Assembly: GCA_963676655.2 (NCBI GenBank)
Contig: CAXXKX010000002.1
Span: 310,001-374,000 of the forward strand
Length of the DNA stretch: 64,000 nt
Direction: 5' to 3'
From: G963676655 sp963676655
Lineage (GTDB): Bacteria > Verrucomicrobiota > Lentisphaeria > Victivallales > Victivallaceae
Below, piece after piece: positions 16,537 to 24,901 of the stretch (within the stretch, counting starts at the first letter, position 1; every line of letters starts with the position of its first letter). The translations under genes and the position numbers were made by a program. Under the pieces are notes generated by a model. The model was not told where the DNA came from and ran no database searches. It worked only from the letters and a program-made list of their open reading frames with translations.

Positions 16537-18984
16537 ATGCCGAAACGTTTATGTCTGTTTATTGCTTTATTCGTCCTTGCCCTGCCTTTTATGTCCGGAT
16601 GTCGCCGCAGCGATAAAAAGATCCCGGTTGATCATATCAAAATTGTTCGCGGATCAGGTCAATGTGCCATGCCCGGAACCAAATTCAAGCTTCCGCTTAT
16701 TCTGGAACTGCAAGGTGAGCGGGAACCGGGGTTTTTCGGTGGAAAAGGGGAGCGTCCGCCTGCTGCGGGTGCTAAAGTGCTGCTTCAACCGCTGGAGGGA
16801 TCTGATCTCAAGGTAAGTCCCGGAGAATTGACCAGCAACAGCGGCGGCGGGATTACGGTCGAGGTAACTGCCGGGAAAAAAGTCGGGGATCATTATTTGC
16901 AGATTATTCCGGTTGAAACTCCGGATAAATCAATCATCATGCGTTTTATTGTCGGGATTGCGATCAAAGGCGGCAGTCAGCAGGCTGCGGCCGGGACGAA
17001 GATTCATAATCCGATTATGGTATCAGTTGTTAACGCGGACGGAAAACCGCTTGAGGGAGTTCCGGTTTATTTTTCTTTGAGTTCAACTCCTGAAAAGAAA
17101 AAGACAAAGTCTCAAATCTATAATCCGATGGCCGTTACCGATAAAAATGGTCAGGCCAGCACTGAATTCAAACTCGGTCCGAAAACCGGGGAATATAATA
17201 TTGATGTGGAAGTCTCTGACCCGCGTCAGCAATATCATGTTCGCGGTATCACCGTCAAGGAAATGGGGTTGAACCTTCCTGCTCTTATTGCTACTGTGCT
17301 TGGCGGTCTGGCTCTATTCATCTTCGGCATGAAGTTGATGAGTGATGGTTTGCAGCACGTGGCGGGGCAGAAAATGAAGACGATTCTACAGTTTTTTGCC
17401 AGCAACCGTTTTGTCGCGGTATTTGCCGGAGCAATGGTTACCGCGGTTATTCAGTCGTCAAGCGCCTGTACGGTTATGGTCATCGGCTTCATTAATGCCG
17501 GGCTGCTTAACCTGACCCAGTCGATAGGGATTATTTTCGGCGCGAATATCGGTACGACCATGACGGCTCAGATGATCTCTTTCAAGCTGGGATTTCTGGC
17601 TTTGCCGGCCATTACAATCGGCTTGCTTATGACCTTGCTGGGGAAAGACGCGGTAAAAGGTTGGGGGGACACAATTCTCGGATTCGGACTTCTGTTCTTC
17701 GGGATGAATATTATGAGCGATGAACTCAAGATGATCGGCAACTTTCCTTCATTTGTCGATTTTTTCAGAACCTTTGACTGTGCCCCGGTCGGATCTTTCA
17801 TGCCGCCTGGAGCGGTTATCGGTTCCATTATGATCGGGGTTCTGATGACGGTCGTCATTCAGAGCAGTTCCGCGTCAGTCGGGATTATCCTGGCTCTTGC
17901 CGGCAGCGGACTGATCAATTTTTACACAGCCATGTCGCTGGAACTAGGCGCGACAATCGGAACCACCATTACCGCTATTCTTGCATCACTTGCCGCCAAT
18001 AAATACGCAAAACAGGCGGCGTTTGCTCACTTCCTGTTCAACTTTTTGAAAGTTATCGTGATGTTCGGTCTGTTCTATTGCCGTTATCCCGGGACCAATA
18101 TTCCGATTCCTTTGTATTTCATCAACATGATAACCCCCGGTGACGTATTTGCCGAAGTGCCGCAAAATATTGTCCGGCATATTGCGATGGGGCATACAAT
18201 TTTTAACTGTTTCGGGGTAATTCTTTTTATCCCGTTTATTCGGCAGATAGCCGCGATTTGCCGCTGGGTGATTCCGGTCAAAGCTGAAGAAAAAGTTCAC
18301 GTTCAACACCTTGAACCGCACTTGCTAGATACGCCTTCCGTGGCGCTGGAACAGGTGATTCAGTCACTCCGTTATATGGTCAAGGAGTCATGGCGCATGG
18401 TCTGTGATGCGGTCGAGGGCTTTAATGCCGAGAATATTGAAGAGGCGAAAGTCAAAGAGCTTGAACGAAGTGAAAACAAGATTGACCGTTTGCAGAAAGA
18501 TATTACTGACTATCTGGTCAAATTGACCAGAAGGGAGCTTACAACCGAGCAGGCGGACATTGTTCCAATGTTGATGCATTGTACAAATGATGCGGAAAGA
18601 ATAGCGGACCATACCGAGAATATTGTTGCCTTGATTAAGCGGATGCATAAGACATCCGCGCAAATGTCTGAGATTGGGAAAAAAGAAATTGGCGAATTGT
18701 GGGACCTTGTTTCCGATCAGGCCGCCAATGTTATCTCTTGTCTGACCGATTCAGATCCGGACAATGTGACAATGGCGCTGCAGGATGAAAAGAAAATAAA
18801 TCATCTGGCCGATTCACTCGAGCGTAAGCATATGAAACGTTTGAGCCGGGGCGAGTGTGATCCTTCAGTCAGCGTAATTTATATGGAAATGATTGCTGAA
18901 CTGGAACGGATTGGCGACCACCTTTCGAATATCGCGGAGCGGGCTCCGGATATTCGCTCCCACTATTTTGATTTACGCGGTTGA
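16537..18984 (+). CDS. Na/phosphate cotransporter with N-terminal lipoprotein/Ig-like part and C-terminal PhoU domain
   Basis: The 815-residue protein has three parts. Residues 1-22 are a signal with a lipobox-like end (MSGC, Cys22), then ~220 residues of beta-rich extracytoplasmic sequence. One section, VSVVNADGKPLEGVPVYFSL, with TDKNGQASTEFKLG later, has the Big/invasin Ig-like pattern. Residues ~250-590 are a PNaS-family membrane domain with the paired QSSSA motifs (VIQSSSACTVM and VIQSSSASVGI) and GANIGTTMTA. The C-terminal ~220 residues are a PhoU-like helical domain. PNaS proteins move phosphate with Na+. GGAAAGAG precedes the ATG. Probable phosphate-dependent control is suggested by the upstream 11-bp repeats. 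Confidence 0.9.
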   Translation: MPKRLCLFIALFVLALPFMSGCRRSDKKIPVDHIKIVRGSGQCAMPGTKFKLPLILELQGEREPGFFGGKGERPPAAGAKVLLQPLEGSDLKVSPGELTSNSGGGITVEVTAGKKVGDHYLQIIPVETPDKSIIMRFIVGIAIKGGSQQAAAGTKIHNPIMVSVVNADGKPLEGVPVYFSLSSTPEKKKTKSQIYNPMAVTDKNGQASTEFKLGPKTGEYNIDVEVSDPRQQYHVRGITVKEMGLNLPALIATVLGGLALFIFGMKLMSDGLQHVAGQKMKTILQFFASNRFVAVFAGAMVTAVIQSSSACTVMVIGFINAGLLNLTQSIGIIFGANIGTTMTAQMISFKLGFLALPAITIGLLMTLLGKDAVKGWGDTILGFGLLFFGMNIMSDELKMIGNFPSFVDFFRTFDCAPVGSFMPPGAVIGSIMIGVLMTVVIQSSSASVGIILALAGSGLINFYTAMSLELGATIGTTITAILASLAANKYAKQAAFAHFLFNFLKVIVMFGLFYCRYPGTNIPIPLYFINMITPGDVFAEVPQNIVRHIAMGHTIFNCFGVILFIPFIRQIAAICRWVIPVKAEEKVHVQHLEPHLLDTPSVALEQVIQSLRYMVKESWRMVCDAVEGFNAENIEEAKVKELERSENKIDRLQKDITDYLVKLTRRELTTEQADIVPMLMHCTNDAERIADHTENIVALIKRMHKTSAQMSEIGKKEIGELWDLVSDQAANVISCLTDSDPDNVTMALQDEKKINHLADSLERKHMKRLSRGECDPSVSVIYMEMIAELERIGDHLSNIAERAPDIRSHYFDLRG

Positions 18985-19015
18985 TTTAAGCTCAAAACTA
19001 ACATAATGCTTGCAT

Positions 19016-19072
19016 TGTTAGAATTATGTTAGACGATTTTTATCTGTTTGATTTTTGTTTGATGAGTGTTAG
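19016..19072 (+). promoter_or_regulatory. second Pho-box-like array upstream of the Na/Pi transporter
   Basis: TGTTAG occurs at 19016 and 19027, and a second run TGTTTG (19045), TGTTTG (19056), TGTTAG (19067) follows, each at 11-bp steps. A possible -10 (TATTTA) begins about 11 bases after the last repeat, the distance expected for PhoB/PhoP-type activation. The ATG follows at 19119 with AAGGAG ahead of it. Confidence 0.62.
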
Positions 19073-19118
19073 ATTACCCTGATTATTTAATCCATTGCTA
19101 TAAGGAGACAAAAGTCTG

Positions 19119-20804
19119 ATGGAAATAAATTATTTCGAGATGTTTTATCTGGTGCTGGGAGGACTTGGTTTATTCCTGTTCGGCATGAAGCAGCTTTCAC
19201 AGAGTCTGCAGTCGTTAGGTTCCCCGGTTATCCGTAAACTCATCAATTATGTGACGGCCAACCGGGTGCTAGCGGTTATTGTCGGAACGGTTGTCACCTG
19301 TTTTGTTCAGTCCAGTTCTGTCTCGACCGTTATGATGTCCGGTTTTGTCAACGCCGGTTTGATGAACCTCTCTCAAGCGGTCGGCTTTATTTTCGGGGCG
19401 AATATCGGGACCACGATTACCGGCTGGATTATCAGTTTAAAGATCGGTAAATACGGTTTATTGTTGATCGGTATTGGGGTTTTTCCGATGATCTTCAGCT
19501 CCAATTCCAAGGTAAAAAACATTGCAGGACTGGTCTTTGCTCTCGGAATGGTTTTCTTCGGTTTGGAATTTATGAGCAGCGCCTTCAAACCGTTGCGTAA
19601 AAATCCTGATTTTCATAAATTCATGACCTATTTCAGTGCGGATTCCCCGTTGACTATCTTAGCCTGTTTTGGAATGGGGTGCGCGTTGACGATGATTATC
19701 CAATCAAGTTCGGCTATGCTTGGTATAACTATTGCTTTGGCTTCTCAGGGGGCAATTACTTTTCCGACCGCCGCCGCTCTGGTTTTGGGGGAAAATATTG
19801 GTACTACCGTTACTCTTTGGCTGGCCAGTATCGGGGGGAATAAAATGACTAAAAGGGCCGCATTGGCTCATTCCATGTTTAATATATCCGGGTCGTTACT
19901 GGTTTTTTGCATATTCCCGTTTTACCTGAAATTTATTGAGTCAATTATGCCGCATGACGCTACCGTGCTTAAAGATGGTGTCTATCCTTACGCGGCGGAA
20001 AATATTGCAGCGGTTCATACTGTATTCAATGTTTCCATGACTTTGATCTTTTTACCTTTTTTGCAATATCTGGTCAAATTTGTCATGTTTGTGATTCCGG
20101 ATTCAAAAAAGCAGGAAAAATATTCCTTCAGGTATTTTGGGGCAATTCGCAACTTGTCCCCGGTTATGGCTCTTGTTGAGGCGAGGCAGGTTTTAAAACA
20201 GATGGCTGATTTAACCGGCGAATGTCTCCACTTGACTACTTCCTTTTTGCTGGCCGAACACGCCAATCCGGTTGACGCCGATAAGGTAGCGGCGCTTGAG
20301 GATACCGCAGACGATATGCAAAAGGAACTGGCGCTGTTTCTCAGCAATGTTATGCGGCTGGAACTTGACTCTGACGCTACTGAAGAGGTTAAAATGATGA
20401 TTCGCGCCAGCGACGAACTGGAGAGCGTAACTGATTACTGTGCCAATGTTGTCAAATACCGTGAACGGCTCGATGAGAATAGTATTCAGCTCACTAAAGA
20501 TTCGATTGAAATGTTGAACACATTTACCGGTGATATTGAAAAATTCTTTGCTGATACAAAATCCATGCTTGAAAAGGCCAAAATAGATGATGCCGAAAAA
20601 TTGGTCAACGAATACAAGCGGCTTAACGAGGAAGCCAATAAGATCAAGGACCGTCATCTTGAAATGGTTCAGGAAGAACACTACCCGCCGTTGTTCGGAC
20701 TTACTTTCAGTGACATAATGATTGCTCTGCGCAGGATTAAAAATCACACTCTGAACGTTGCTGACGCGGTTCAGGGAGCGAAAACCTCGGATGTTGTTGA
20801 TTGA
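19119..20804 (+). CDS. Na/phosphate cotransporter family protein with PhoU-like tail
   Basis: The 561-residue inner-membrane protein is a PNaS-family (NptA-like) transporter. It has GGLGLFLFGMKQLSQSLQ at the start, FVQSSSVSTVMMSGFVNAG, GANIGTTITGW and a second repeat IIQSSSAMLGITIALA, then GENIGTTVTLW. From about residue 350 a helical PhoU-like domain follows, with charged heptad-like stretches. It lacks the lipoprotein/Ig extension of its neighbour at 16537-18984, so the two are paralogues of different architecture. AAGGAG precedes the ATG. It has its own Pho-box-like region and ends at a strong terminator, so it is probably its own transcript. The likely task is low-affinity, Na-driven phosphate uptake or export. 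Confidence 0.92.
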   Translation: MEINYFEMFYLVLGGLGLFLFGMKQLSQSLQSLGSPVIRKLINYVTANRVLAVIVGTVVTCFVQSSSVSTVMMSGFVNAGLMNLSQAVGFIFGANIGTTITGWIISLKIGKYGLLLIGIGVFPMIFSSNSKVKNIAGLVFALGMVFFGLEFMSSAFKPLRKNPDFHKFMTYFSADSPLTILACFGMGCALTMIIQSSSAMLGITIALASQGAITFPTAAALVLGENIGTTVTLWLASIGGNKMTKRAALAHSMFNISGSLLVFCIFPFYLKFIESIMPHDATVLKDGVYPYAAENIAAVHTVFNVSMTLIFLPFLQYLVKFVMFVIPDSKKQEKYSFRYFGAIRNLSPVMALVEARQVLKQMADLTGECLHLTTSFLLAEHANPVDADKVAALEDTADDMQKELALFLSNVMRLELDSDATEEVKMMIRASDELESVTDYCANVVKYRERLDENSIQLTKDSIEMLNTFTGDIEKFFADTKSMLEKAKIDDAEKLVNEYKRLNEEANKIKDRHLEMVQEEHYPPLFGLTFSDIMIALRRIKNHTLNVADAVQGAKTSDVVD

Positions 20805-20820
20805 TCAGGAGCCTCACTTC

Positions 20821-20855
20821 AAAGCCGGTCATGTTTGCGTGACCGGCTTTTTTTA
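20821..20855 (+). terminator. intrinsic terminator after the second Na/Pi transporter
   Basis: AAAGCCGGTCA (20821-20831) pairs with TGACCGGCTTT (20840-20850) around an 8-base loop, followed by a run of T. It overlaps the 3' end of the convergent AraC gene. Confidence 0.92.
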
Positions 20856-21665
20856 TGGCATTTCCCGGGATTTGAACATTTGATTTCTATACTGTCGGGG
20901 AGAACAGCCGATTATCCGTTTGAACGTTTTTGACAGATGAAACGCGTCATGGAAGCCAAGTTCATCGGCTATTTCATCCAGCGTACAGCCGTTCATCAAA
21001 CGCGGAATAGCCGCGTTTATCCGGGTACGGATAATGTATTTTTGCGGTGGCACGCCAAAAGTATTTTTGAATTGCGAAGAGAAATAGGGTGGGCTCATCG
21101 CGCATTTACGGGCCAGAATTGCTACATTCGTACTTGTTTTGTTTAATTCAATTTCCTGCAGCGCCGGAGTAAAGCGTGATATGTCAGTATTTGGTTTACC
21201 GGGTTTTAAAAAGCTGGCGGTCAGGCGCTGGAGAACGGCATTGCGAATAAGAATGTCGCGCATTGAGTGGGAGTCATACAATTCGACCAGAGAATTCATG
21301 TCTGTATGATCATTTTCATTTGCCTGACGTTCCATTTCATGCGGGAAAACGGCGAAAAAATTATCCGTCAGCCCAAATTTAATCGTATAATGTATCCAGT
21401 ACAACCGGCAATATTCTCTGCAATATGTCACCATTCCGGTCCCGGCGGGAATCAAGTATATCTGCCCTGGACGCATGATATATTCCTGTTTATTTATTGT
21501 GAAAGAAGCTTCTCCGGCTTGCGGCAGGTATATACGGTTATATGCCGCTTCCGGCAAATCATTTCGCCATTCTTTCCCGATTGCGCCATTGGTCGCGGTT
21601 TCGATTGAAGATGATATATTTGAATCAAGAAAATCCATCGTACTATAAAGTTTACTCCTGCTCAT
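20853..21665 (-). CDS. AraC-family transcriptional regulator
   Basis: The 270-residue protein has an N-terminal cupin-like sensor domain (IYLPQAGEASFTINKQEY, then RPGQIYLIPAGT) and a C-terminal pair of helix-turn-helix motifs (NVAILARKCAMSPPYFSSQF, and LDEIADELGFHDAFHLSKTF followed by the family's GCSPRQYRNQ). Such regulators usually activate sugar-use genes in response to a sugar. It is divergent from the UroD-like gene at 21839, separated by 173 bases that could hold shared control sites. No other obvious target is adjacent. The ATG at 21665 has a purine-rich GGAAAAG upstream. A second ATG at residue 10 is possible. Confidence 0.92.
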   Translation of the reverse strand: MSRSKLYSTMDFLDSNISSSIETATNGAIGKEWRNDLPEAAYNRIYLPQAGEASFTINKQEYIMRPGQIYLIPAGTGMVTYCREYCRLYWIHYTIKFGLTDNFFAVFPHEMERQANENDHTDMNSLVELYDSHSMRDILIRNAVLQRLTASFLKPGKPNTDISRFTPALQEIELNKTSTNVAILARKCAMSPPYFSSQFKNTFGVPPQKYIIRTRINAAIPRLMNGCTLDEIADELGFHDAFHLSKTFKRIIGCSPRQYRNQMFKSREMP

Positions 21666-21838
21666 CGCTTTTCCGCTTCCGCAGCACGAAGTGCAAAATT
21701 TGAAGCGATTTTGTCGCTATCCGTCGTGCGGATTAAAAATTTACATGTTTTTGATTGATTGTTCCATGTTAAAATAAGGTTGCGTAGTGTAAAATATATA
21801 CATTATTTCAGAAAATTCAAATTAACCCGGAGAAAACA

Positions 21839-23086
21839 ATGAAATTGGAAATTTGTAACAGCGATCGTGAAGTGTTAAGAAAACTCGCTTCGGAATACGC
21901 GGAAGCTGCGTCTTTGCCGGTTCAGCATGAAACTCGTGAACTCTGGAAGGCCTGTAATGATTTGCACCCGGTGCGTCCGATGGTTTATCTTTATCAGGTC
22001 TGCTGGCATGAGATGAATGTAAATGATGAATTGACTTGTTTATGTGAGGATGAATTTGCCCGGGGAATTGAAAATGAACTGAGGATGAAGCTTTATCAGT
22101 GGCGCCATATGCGGGCTGATATGGTTCTGGATAATGTCCTTTATTGTCCGATGGCAGTGCCGCGTCCAGAGCTTCTGGAAGTAAAAGAAGAGATATTGGG
22201 ACAGGAATCAAATCCAGGTTCGCATTCTCATCATTATATACCGCAGATAACCTGTGAGAAAGATATTGAGAAAATAAAAATGCCGGTTGTCACCCACAAC
22301 GCTGATCTTTCCGCTGCCTGGCTTGATTTTTTCAATGATACTTTCAGTGACATCATTAGGGTTGAACAGCGTGGTCCTGCCGGTTTCCGGTTGTCCATTT
22401 GGGACCGTCTCGTCGGGTGGACCGGGGTGCAGGAGATATTGATGGACCTGGTGTTGCGTCCTGATTATGTGCATCAGCTTGTACAACGGACATTTGATGC
22501 TTTCAACTCTATTGTTGATCAGTATTTGGACCTTGGTCTTGTTGCTTCATGTAATAATGATCTATGCACCAGTGACGGCGCTCTTGGTTATACTGACCAT
22601 CTGCCGCAGGGCGCGGATGAGCCGTTGAAGAACCTCTGGTCCGGGGCCGCTGACCAGATTTTCGGTGAAGTGTCGCCGGAGATGCATGAGGAGTTCGCCC
22701 TTAAATACAATTACAACTGGCATAAACGGTTTGGGTTGAATTACTACGGTTGCTGTGAACCGCTGCATAATAAAATCGAAGTTATTCGTAAAAACATTCC
22801 GAATCTGCGTAAAGTATCCGCCAGTCCCTGGGCCGATGTTAAGTCAACAGCTGAACAGTGCGGGAATGAACTGGTCGTATCAATCAAACCCAATCCGGCA
22901 ATTCTGGCCGAAGATACTTTCAGCCTGGACCGGGCTCGCGCCTATCTAGTTGACCGTATTGCTCCGGCAAAAGATTGTGCGGTGGAAATTGTCTTGAAAG
23001 ACATCAGTACAGTTCGCCACGATCCGAAACGGCTTTGGGACTGGGCCGAAATGGCGGTGGAAGTTGCCAGAGCAGGACGGCCATGA
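21839..23086 (+). CDS. uroporphyrinogen decarboxylase-like (corrinoid methyltransferase-type) protein
   Basis: The 415-residue protein belongs to the UroD/MtaA-like TIM-barrel superfamily as found in many copies in Lentisphaerota. It shows RLSIWDRLVGWTGVQEILMD, LRPDYVHQLVQRTFDAF, and late NYYGCCEPLHNKIEVI with a Cys pair typical of this non-haem branch. These proteins are thought to transfer methyl groups to or from corrinoid proteins, not to decarboxylate uroporphyrinogen; that is family-level inference. It has an AT-rich upstream region and faces the AraC gene. A DUF1638 gene, a family often near such methyltransferases, lies 1.8 kb downstream. No corrinoid protein is seen next to it. Confidence 0.8.
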   Translation: MKLEICNSDREVLRKLASEYAEAASLPVQHETRELWKACNDLHPVRPMVYLYQVCWHEMNVNDELTCLCEDEFARGIENELRMKLYQWRHMRADMVLDNVLYCPMAVPRPELLEVKEEILGQESNPGSHSHHYIPQITCEKDIEKIKMPVVTHNADLSAAWLDFFNDTFSDIIRVEQRGPAGFRLSIWDRLVGWTGVQEILMDLVLRPDYVHQLVQRTFDAFNSIVDQYLDLGLVASCNNDLCTSDGALGYTDHLPQGADEPLKNLWSGAADQIFGEVSPEMHEEFALKYNYNWHKRFGLNYYGCCEPLHNKIEVIRKNIPNLRKVSASPWADVKSTAEQCGNELVVSIKPNPAILAEDTFSLDRARAYLVDRIAPAKDCAVEIVLKDISTVRHDPKRLWDWAEMAVEVARAGRP

Positions 23087-23486
23087 CAGTCTATTTAACC
23101 ACGAAAACCACGAAAAGACACGAAAAATAATTGAAAACGCAAAGCGCTTTCAATTTAGCTGAGATAGTATTTAATGACTTAATAATTAGCTTGTTAAACA
23201 TTGTCGGGCACGGAGGGGTGAGAACGCGAAGCGTTAATGAAAATTCGTGCCATTTGTGAGATTAGTGGCTATACATGATTTTTGTCAGTGCCGTCAAAGA
23301 ATGCGGCTGATGGTTAAATCTTCCTGATTATGTTGGAGTTGCATTTGAAAAAAACAATATTGCCACTATGTTAAACCTTTCGCTGTAACGCATATAATCA
23401 TTAAGAAAAAGTATTGAATCACTTAAATTGCTAATCTTTTAAAGTATTGTGCAATGATTGAAGTTTTTCTACTTTGAAAGGAAGCA
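23087..23486. other. intergenic region with short direct and inverted repeats
   Basis: Just after the UroD-like gene, ACCACGAAA-type units repeat (23096-23127: accacgaaaaccacgaaaag then acacgaaaa). Two small inverted repeats follow (TTGAAAACGCAAAGCGCTTTCAA-like near 23130-23152, and AACGCGAAGCGTT at 23223-23235). The ACGAAA repeat words are the sort scattered through many PVC genomes. No gene or RNA was recognised. The final bases carry the ribosome site of the FKBP gene. Confidence 0.55.
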
Positions 23487-24113
23487 ATGAGTAAAGAACT
23501 CACTACTGAAATCGAAAAAACCAGTTATTCTTTGGGGATCAATATCGGCCAGTCCCTGCGTCAGATTCCGATGGAACTGGATGCCGAGGCGGTTGTCCAG
23601 GCCGTTAAAGATGTTCTGACCGGTGGTAAGATTGCCCTGTCTCAGGAAGAATACGCTGCAACCATGCAGGCGTTTCAGGCTAAAATGCAGGCTGCCGAAC
23701 AGGAAGCCGCGCAGGCTGCCGCTGGCAACAACACTGCTGCTCAGGAAGCGTTCCTGGCTGAAAACAAAGGCAAAGATGGCGTTGTCACTACCGACAGCGG
23801 ACTTCAGTATACGGTAATGACCGAAGGTGAAGGCCCGAAGCCGACCAAAGATAATACCGTCCGGGTTCATTATACCGGTACTCTGCTTGACGGAACTGTT
23901 TTCGACAGCTCCGTACAGCGCGGCGAGCCGGCTGAATTTGGCGTAGGTCAGGTTATCAGCGGTTGGACCGAAGCTCTGCAGTTGATGAATGTCGGCAGTA
24001 AATACAAACTGTTCATTCCGTCAGAACTGGCTTATGGAGCTCGTGGCGCGGGACAGGCGATCGGCCCGAACGCAATGCTGATCTTTGAAGTCGAGTTGCT
24101 CGACATCGTCTGA
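23487..24113 (+). CDS. FKBP-type peptidyl-prolyl isomerase (FklB/Mip-like)
   Basis: Speeds cis-trans isomerisation of proline bonds. The 208-residue protein has an N-terminal helical dimerisation region (KTSYSLGINIGQSLRQ, then an Ala/Gln-rich helix to about residue 95). The FKBP domain includes VRVHYTGTLLDGTVFDSS, VISGWTEALQLMNVGSKYKLFIP and YGARGAGQAIGPNAMLIFEVELLDI. The active-site aromatic and Asp residues are present. There is no signal peptide, so it is likely cytoplasmic, like FklB. AAAGGA precedes the ATG. It is a single-gene unit closed by a strong terminator 20 bases after the stop. Confidence 0.95.
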   Translation: MSKELTTEIEKTSYSLGINIGQSLRQIPMELDAEAVVQAVKDVLTGGKIALSQEEYAATMQAFQAKMQAAEQEAAQAAAGNNTAAQEAFLAENKGKDGVVTTDSGLQYTVMTEGEGPKPTKDNTVRVHYTGTLLDGTVFDSSVQRGEPAEFGVGQVISGWTEALQLMNVGSKYKLFIPSELAYGARGAGQAIGPNAMLIFEVELLDIV

Positions 24114-24133
24114 TCAGACGTTTTGTTATTTCG

Positions 24134-24163
24134 ACTCCTGCCGGAAACGGCAGGAGTTTTTTT
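24134..24163 (+). terminator. intrinsic terminator of the FKBP gene
   Basis: ACTCCTGCCG (24134-24143) pairs perfectly with CGGCAGGAGT (24148-24157) around a GAAA loop and is followed by seven T. Confidence 0.96.
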
Positions 24164-24167
24164 AAAC

Positions 24168-24210
24168 TTGACAAAATAACGTACGTGATATATAATATAG
24201 TACGTACGTT
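24168..24210 (+). promoter_or_regulatory. toxin-antitoxin promoter with overlapping inverted-repeat operator
   Basis: Consensus -35 TTGACA (24168-24173) and -10 TATAAT (24191-24196) are exactly 17 bases apart. AACGTACGT (24178-24186) and ACGTACGTT (24202-24210) are perfect inverted repeats flanking the -10 box. This is the layout expected for autorepression by the antitoxin or the toxin-antitoxin complex. Confidence 0.88.
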
Positions 24211-24241
24211 AATTTTGAAATTAAAAGAAGGAGAAGCAAGA

Positions 24242-24472
24242 ATGGCGGAGACTGCTTCAACATTGCGCAGTAATATTTATAAATTGCTGGACGAAACCCT
24301 GGCAACCGGAAAGCCTTTGTATATAAAACGCAAGGGCAGGGAATTGTCTATTTGCCCGGTTGAGAAGGGCAGCAAGTTAAGTAATTTGACACGGCACGAC
24401 TGTATTGTCGGAGATCCTGAGGAGCTGGTGCATAATGACTGGAGCGGGGAATGGAACCATGATTTACCTTGA
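24242..24472 (+). CDS. type II antitoxin, Phd/YefM-like, of a PIN toxin pair
   Basis: The 76-residue protein begins at the ATG at 24242, preceded by AAGGAG; the longer frame would cover the promoter. It has a short beta/helix start (TASTLRSNIYKLLDETLATG, then KPLYIKRKGRELSICPV) resembling Phd/YefM DNA-binding folds, and an acidic, Trp-containing C-terminal tail (DPEELVHNDWSGEWNHDL) of the kind that wraps a VapC toxin. It overlaps the toxin gene by 14 bases. It probably binds the palindrome at 24178-24210 as well as neutralising the toxin. Confidence 0.85.
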   Translation: MAETASTLRSNIYKLLDETLATGKPLYIKRKGRELSICPVEKGSKLSNLTRHDCIVGDPEELVHNDWSGEWNHDLP

Positions 24473-24833
24473 TACTCACGTAGTTGTCTGGCTCTATGCC
24501 GGTGAATTGAGTTTGCTTTCGGATAAAGCCGGAGAATTGATCGAGGATAATGATGTCTATATTTCCCCGATGGTGATGCTTGAATTGCAATATCTTAAAG
24601 AAATCAACCGGATTAAATCGGAACCGGCGTTGATGTGTGAAAACCTTGCCGGGGCAATCGGCCTGAGGATTTGTGACCGGCCATTATTGCAACTGGTAAC
24701 TGAAGCAATGCCGCTTGAATGGACTCGTGATCCTTTTGATCGGATGATTGTTGCCGCTTCCCGAATTAACGATGCATTTCTTGTCACAAAGGACCGGATG
24801 ATTCTGGAAAATTATTCTGGTGCTGTCTGGTAA
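24459..24833 (+). CDS. PIN-domain ribonuclease toxin (VapC-like)
   Basis: The 124-residue PIN protein starts at the ATG inside the antitoxin's last codons (MIYLDTHVVVWLYAG). The acidic metal-binding residues are visible: Asp5 in LDTH, Glu in MLELQYL, Asp in DPFDRMIVAAS, and Asp in VTKDRMI near the end. VapC toxins cut specific tRNAs or rRNA when the antitoxin is lost. Overlap with the antitoxin suggests translational coupling. Both genes appear intact, with a complete regulated promoter, so this looks like a functional module. Confidence 0.92.
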   Translation: MIYLDTHVVVWLYAGELSLLSDKAGELIEDNDVYISPMVMLELQYLKEINRIKSEPALMCENLAGAIGLRICDRPLLQLVTEAMPLEWTRDPFDRMIVAASRINDAFLVTKDRMILENYSGAVW

Positions 24834-24901
24834 AACAACATTGATAAACCGGGCTTTGGTAGTATATTACTGCTTTTTATCCAGAAAATAAAAGGGAACT
24901 G

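Noticed and set aside
23130..23235. Inverted repeats as a possible riboswitch or small RNA after the UroD-like gene
   Set aside because: Short stems only, no promoter or terminator; noted only as repeats.
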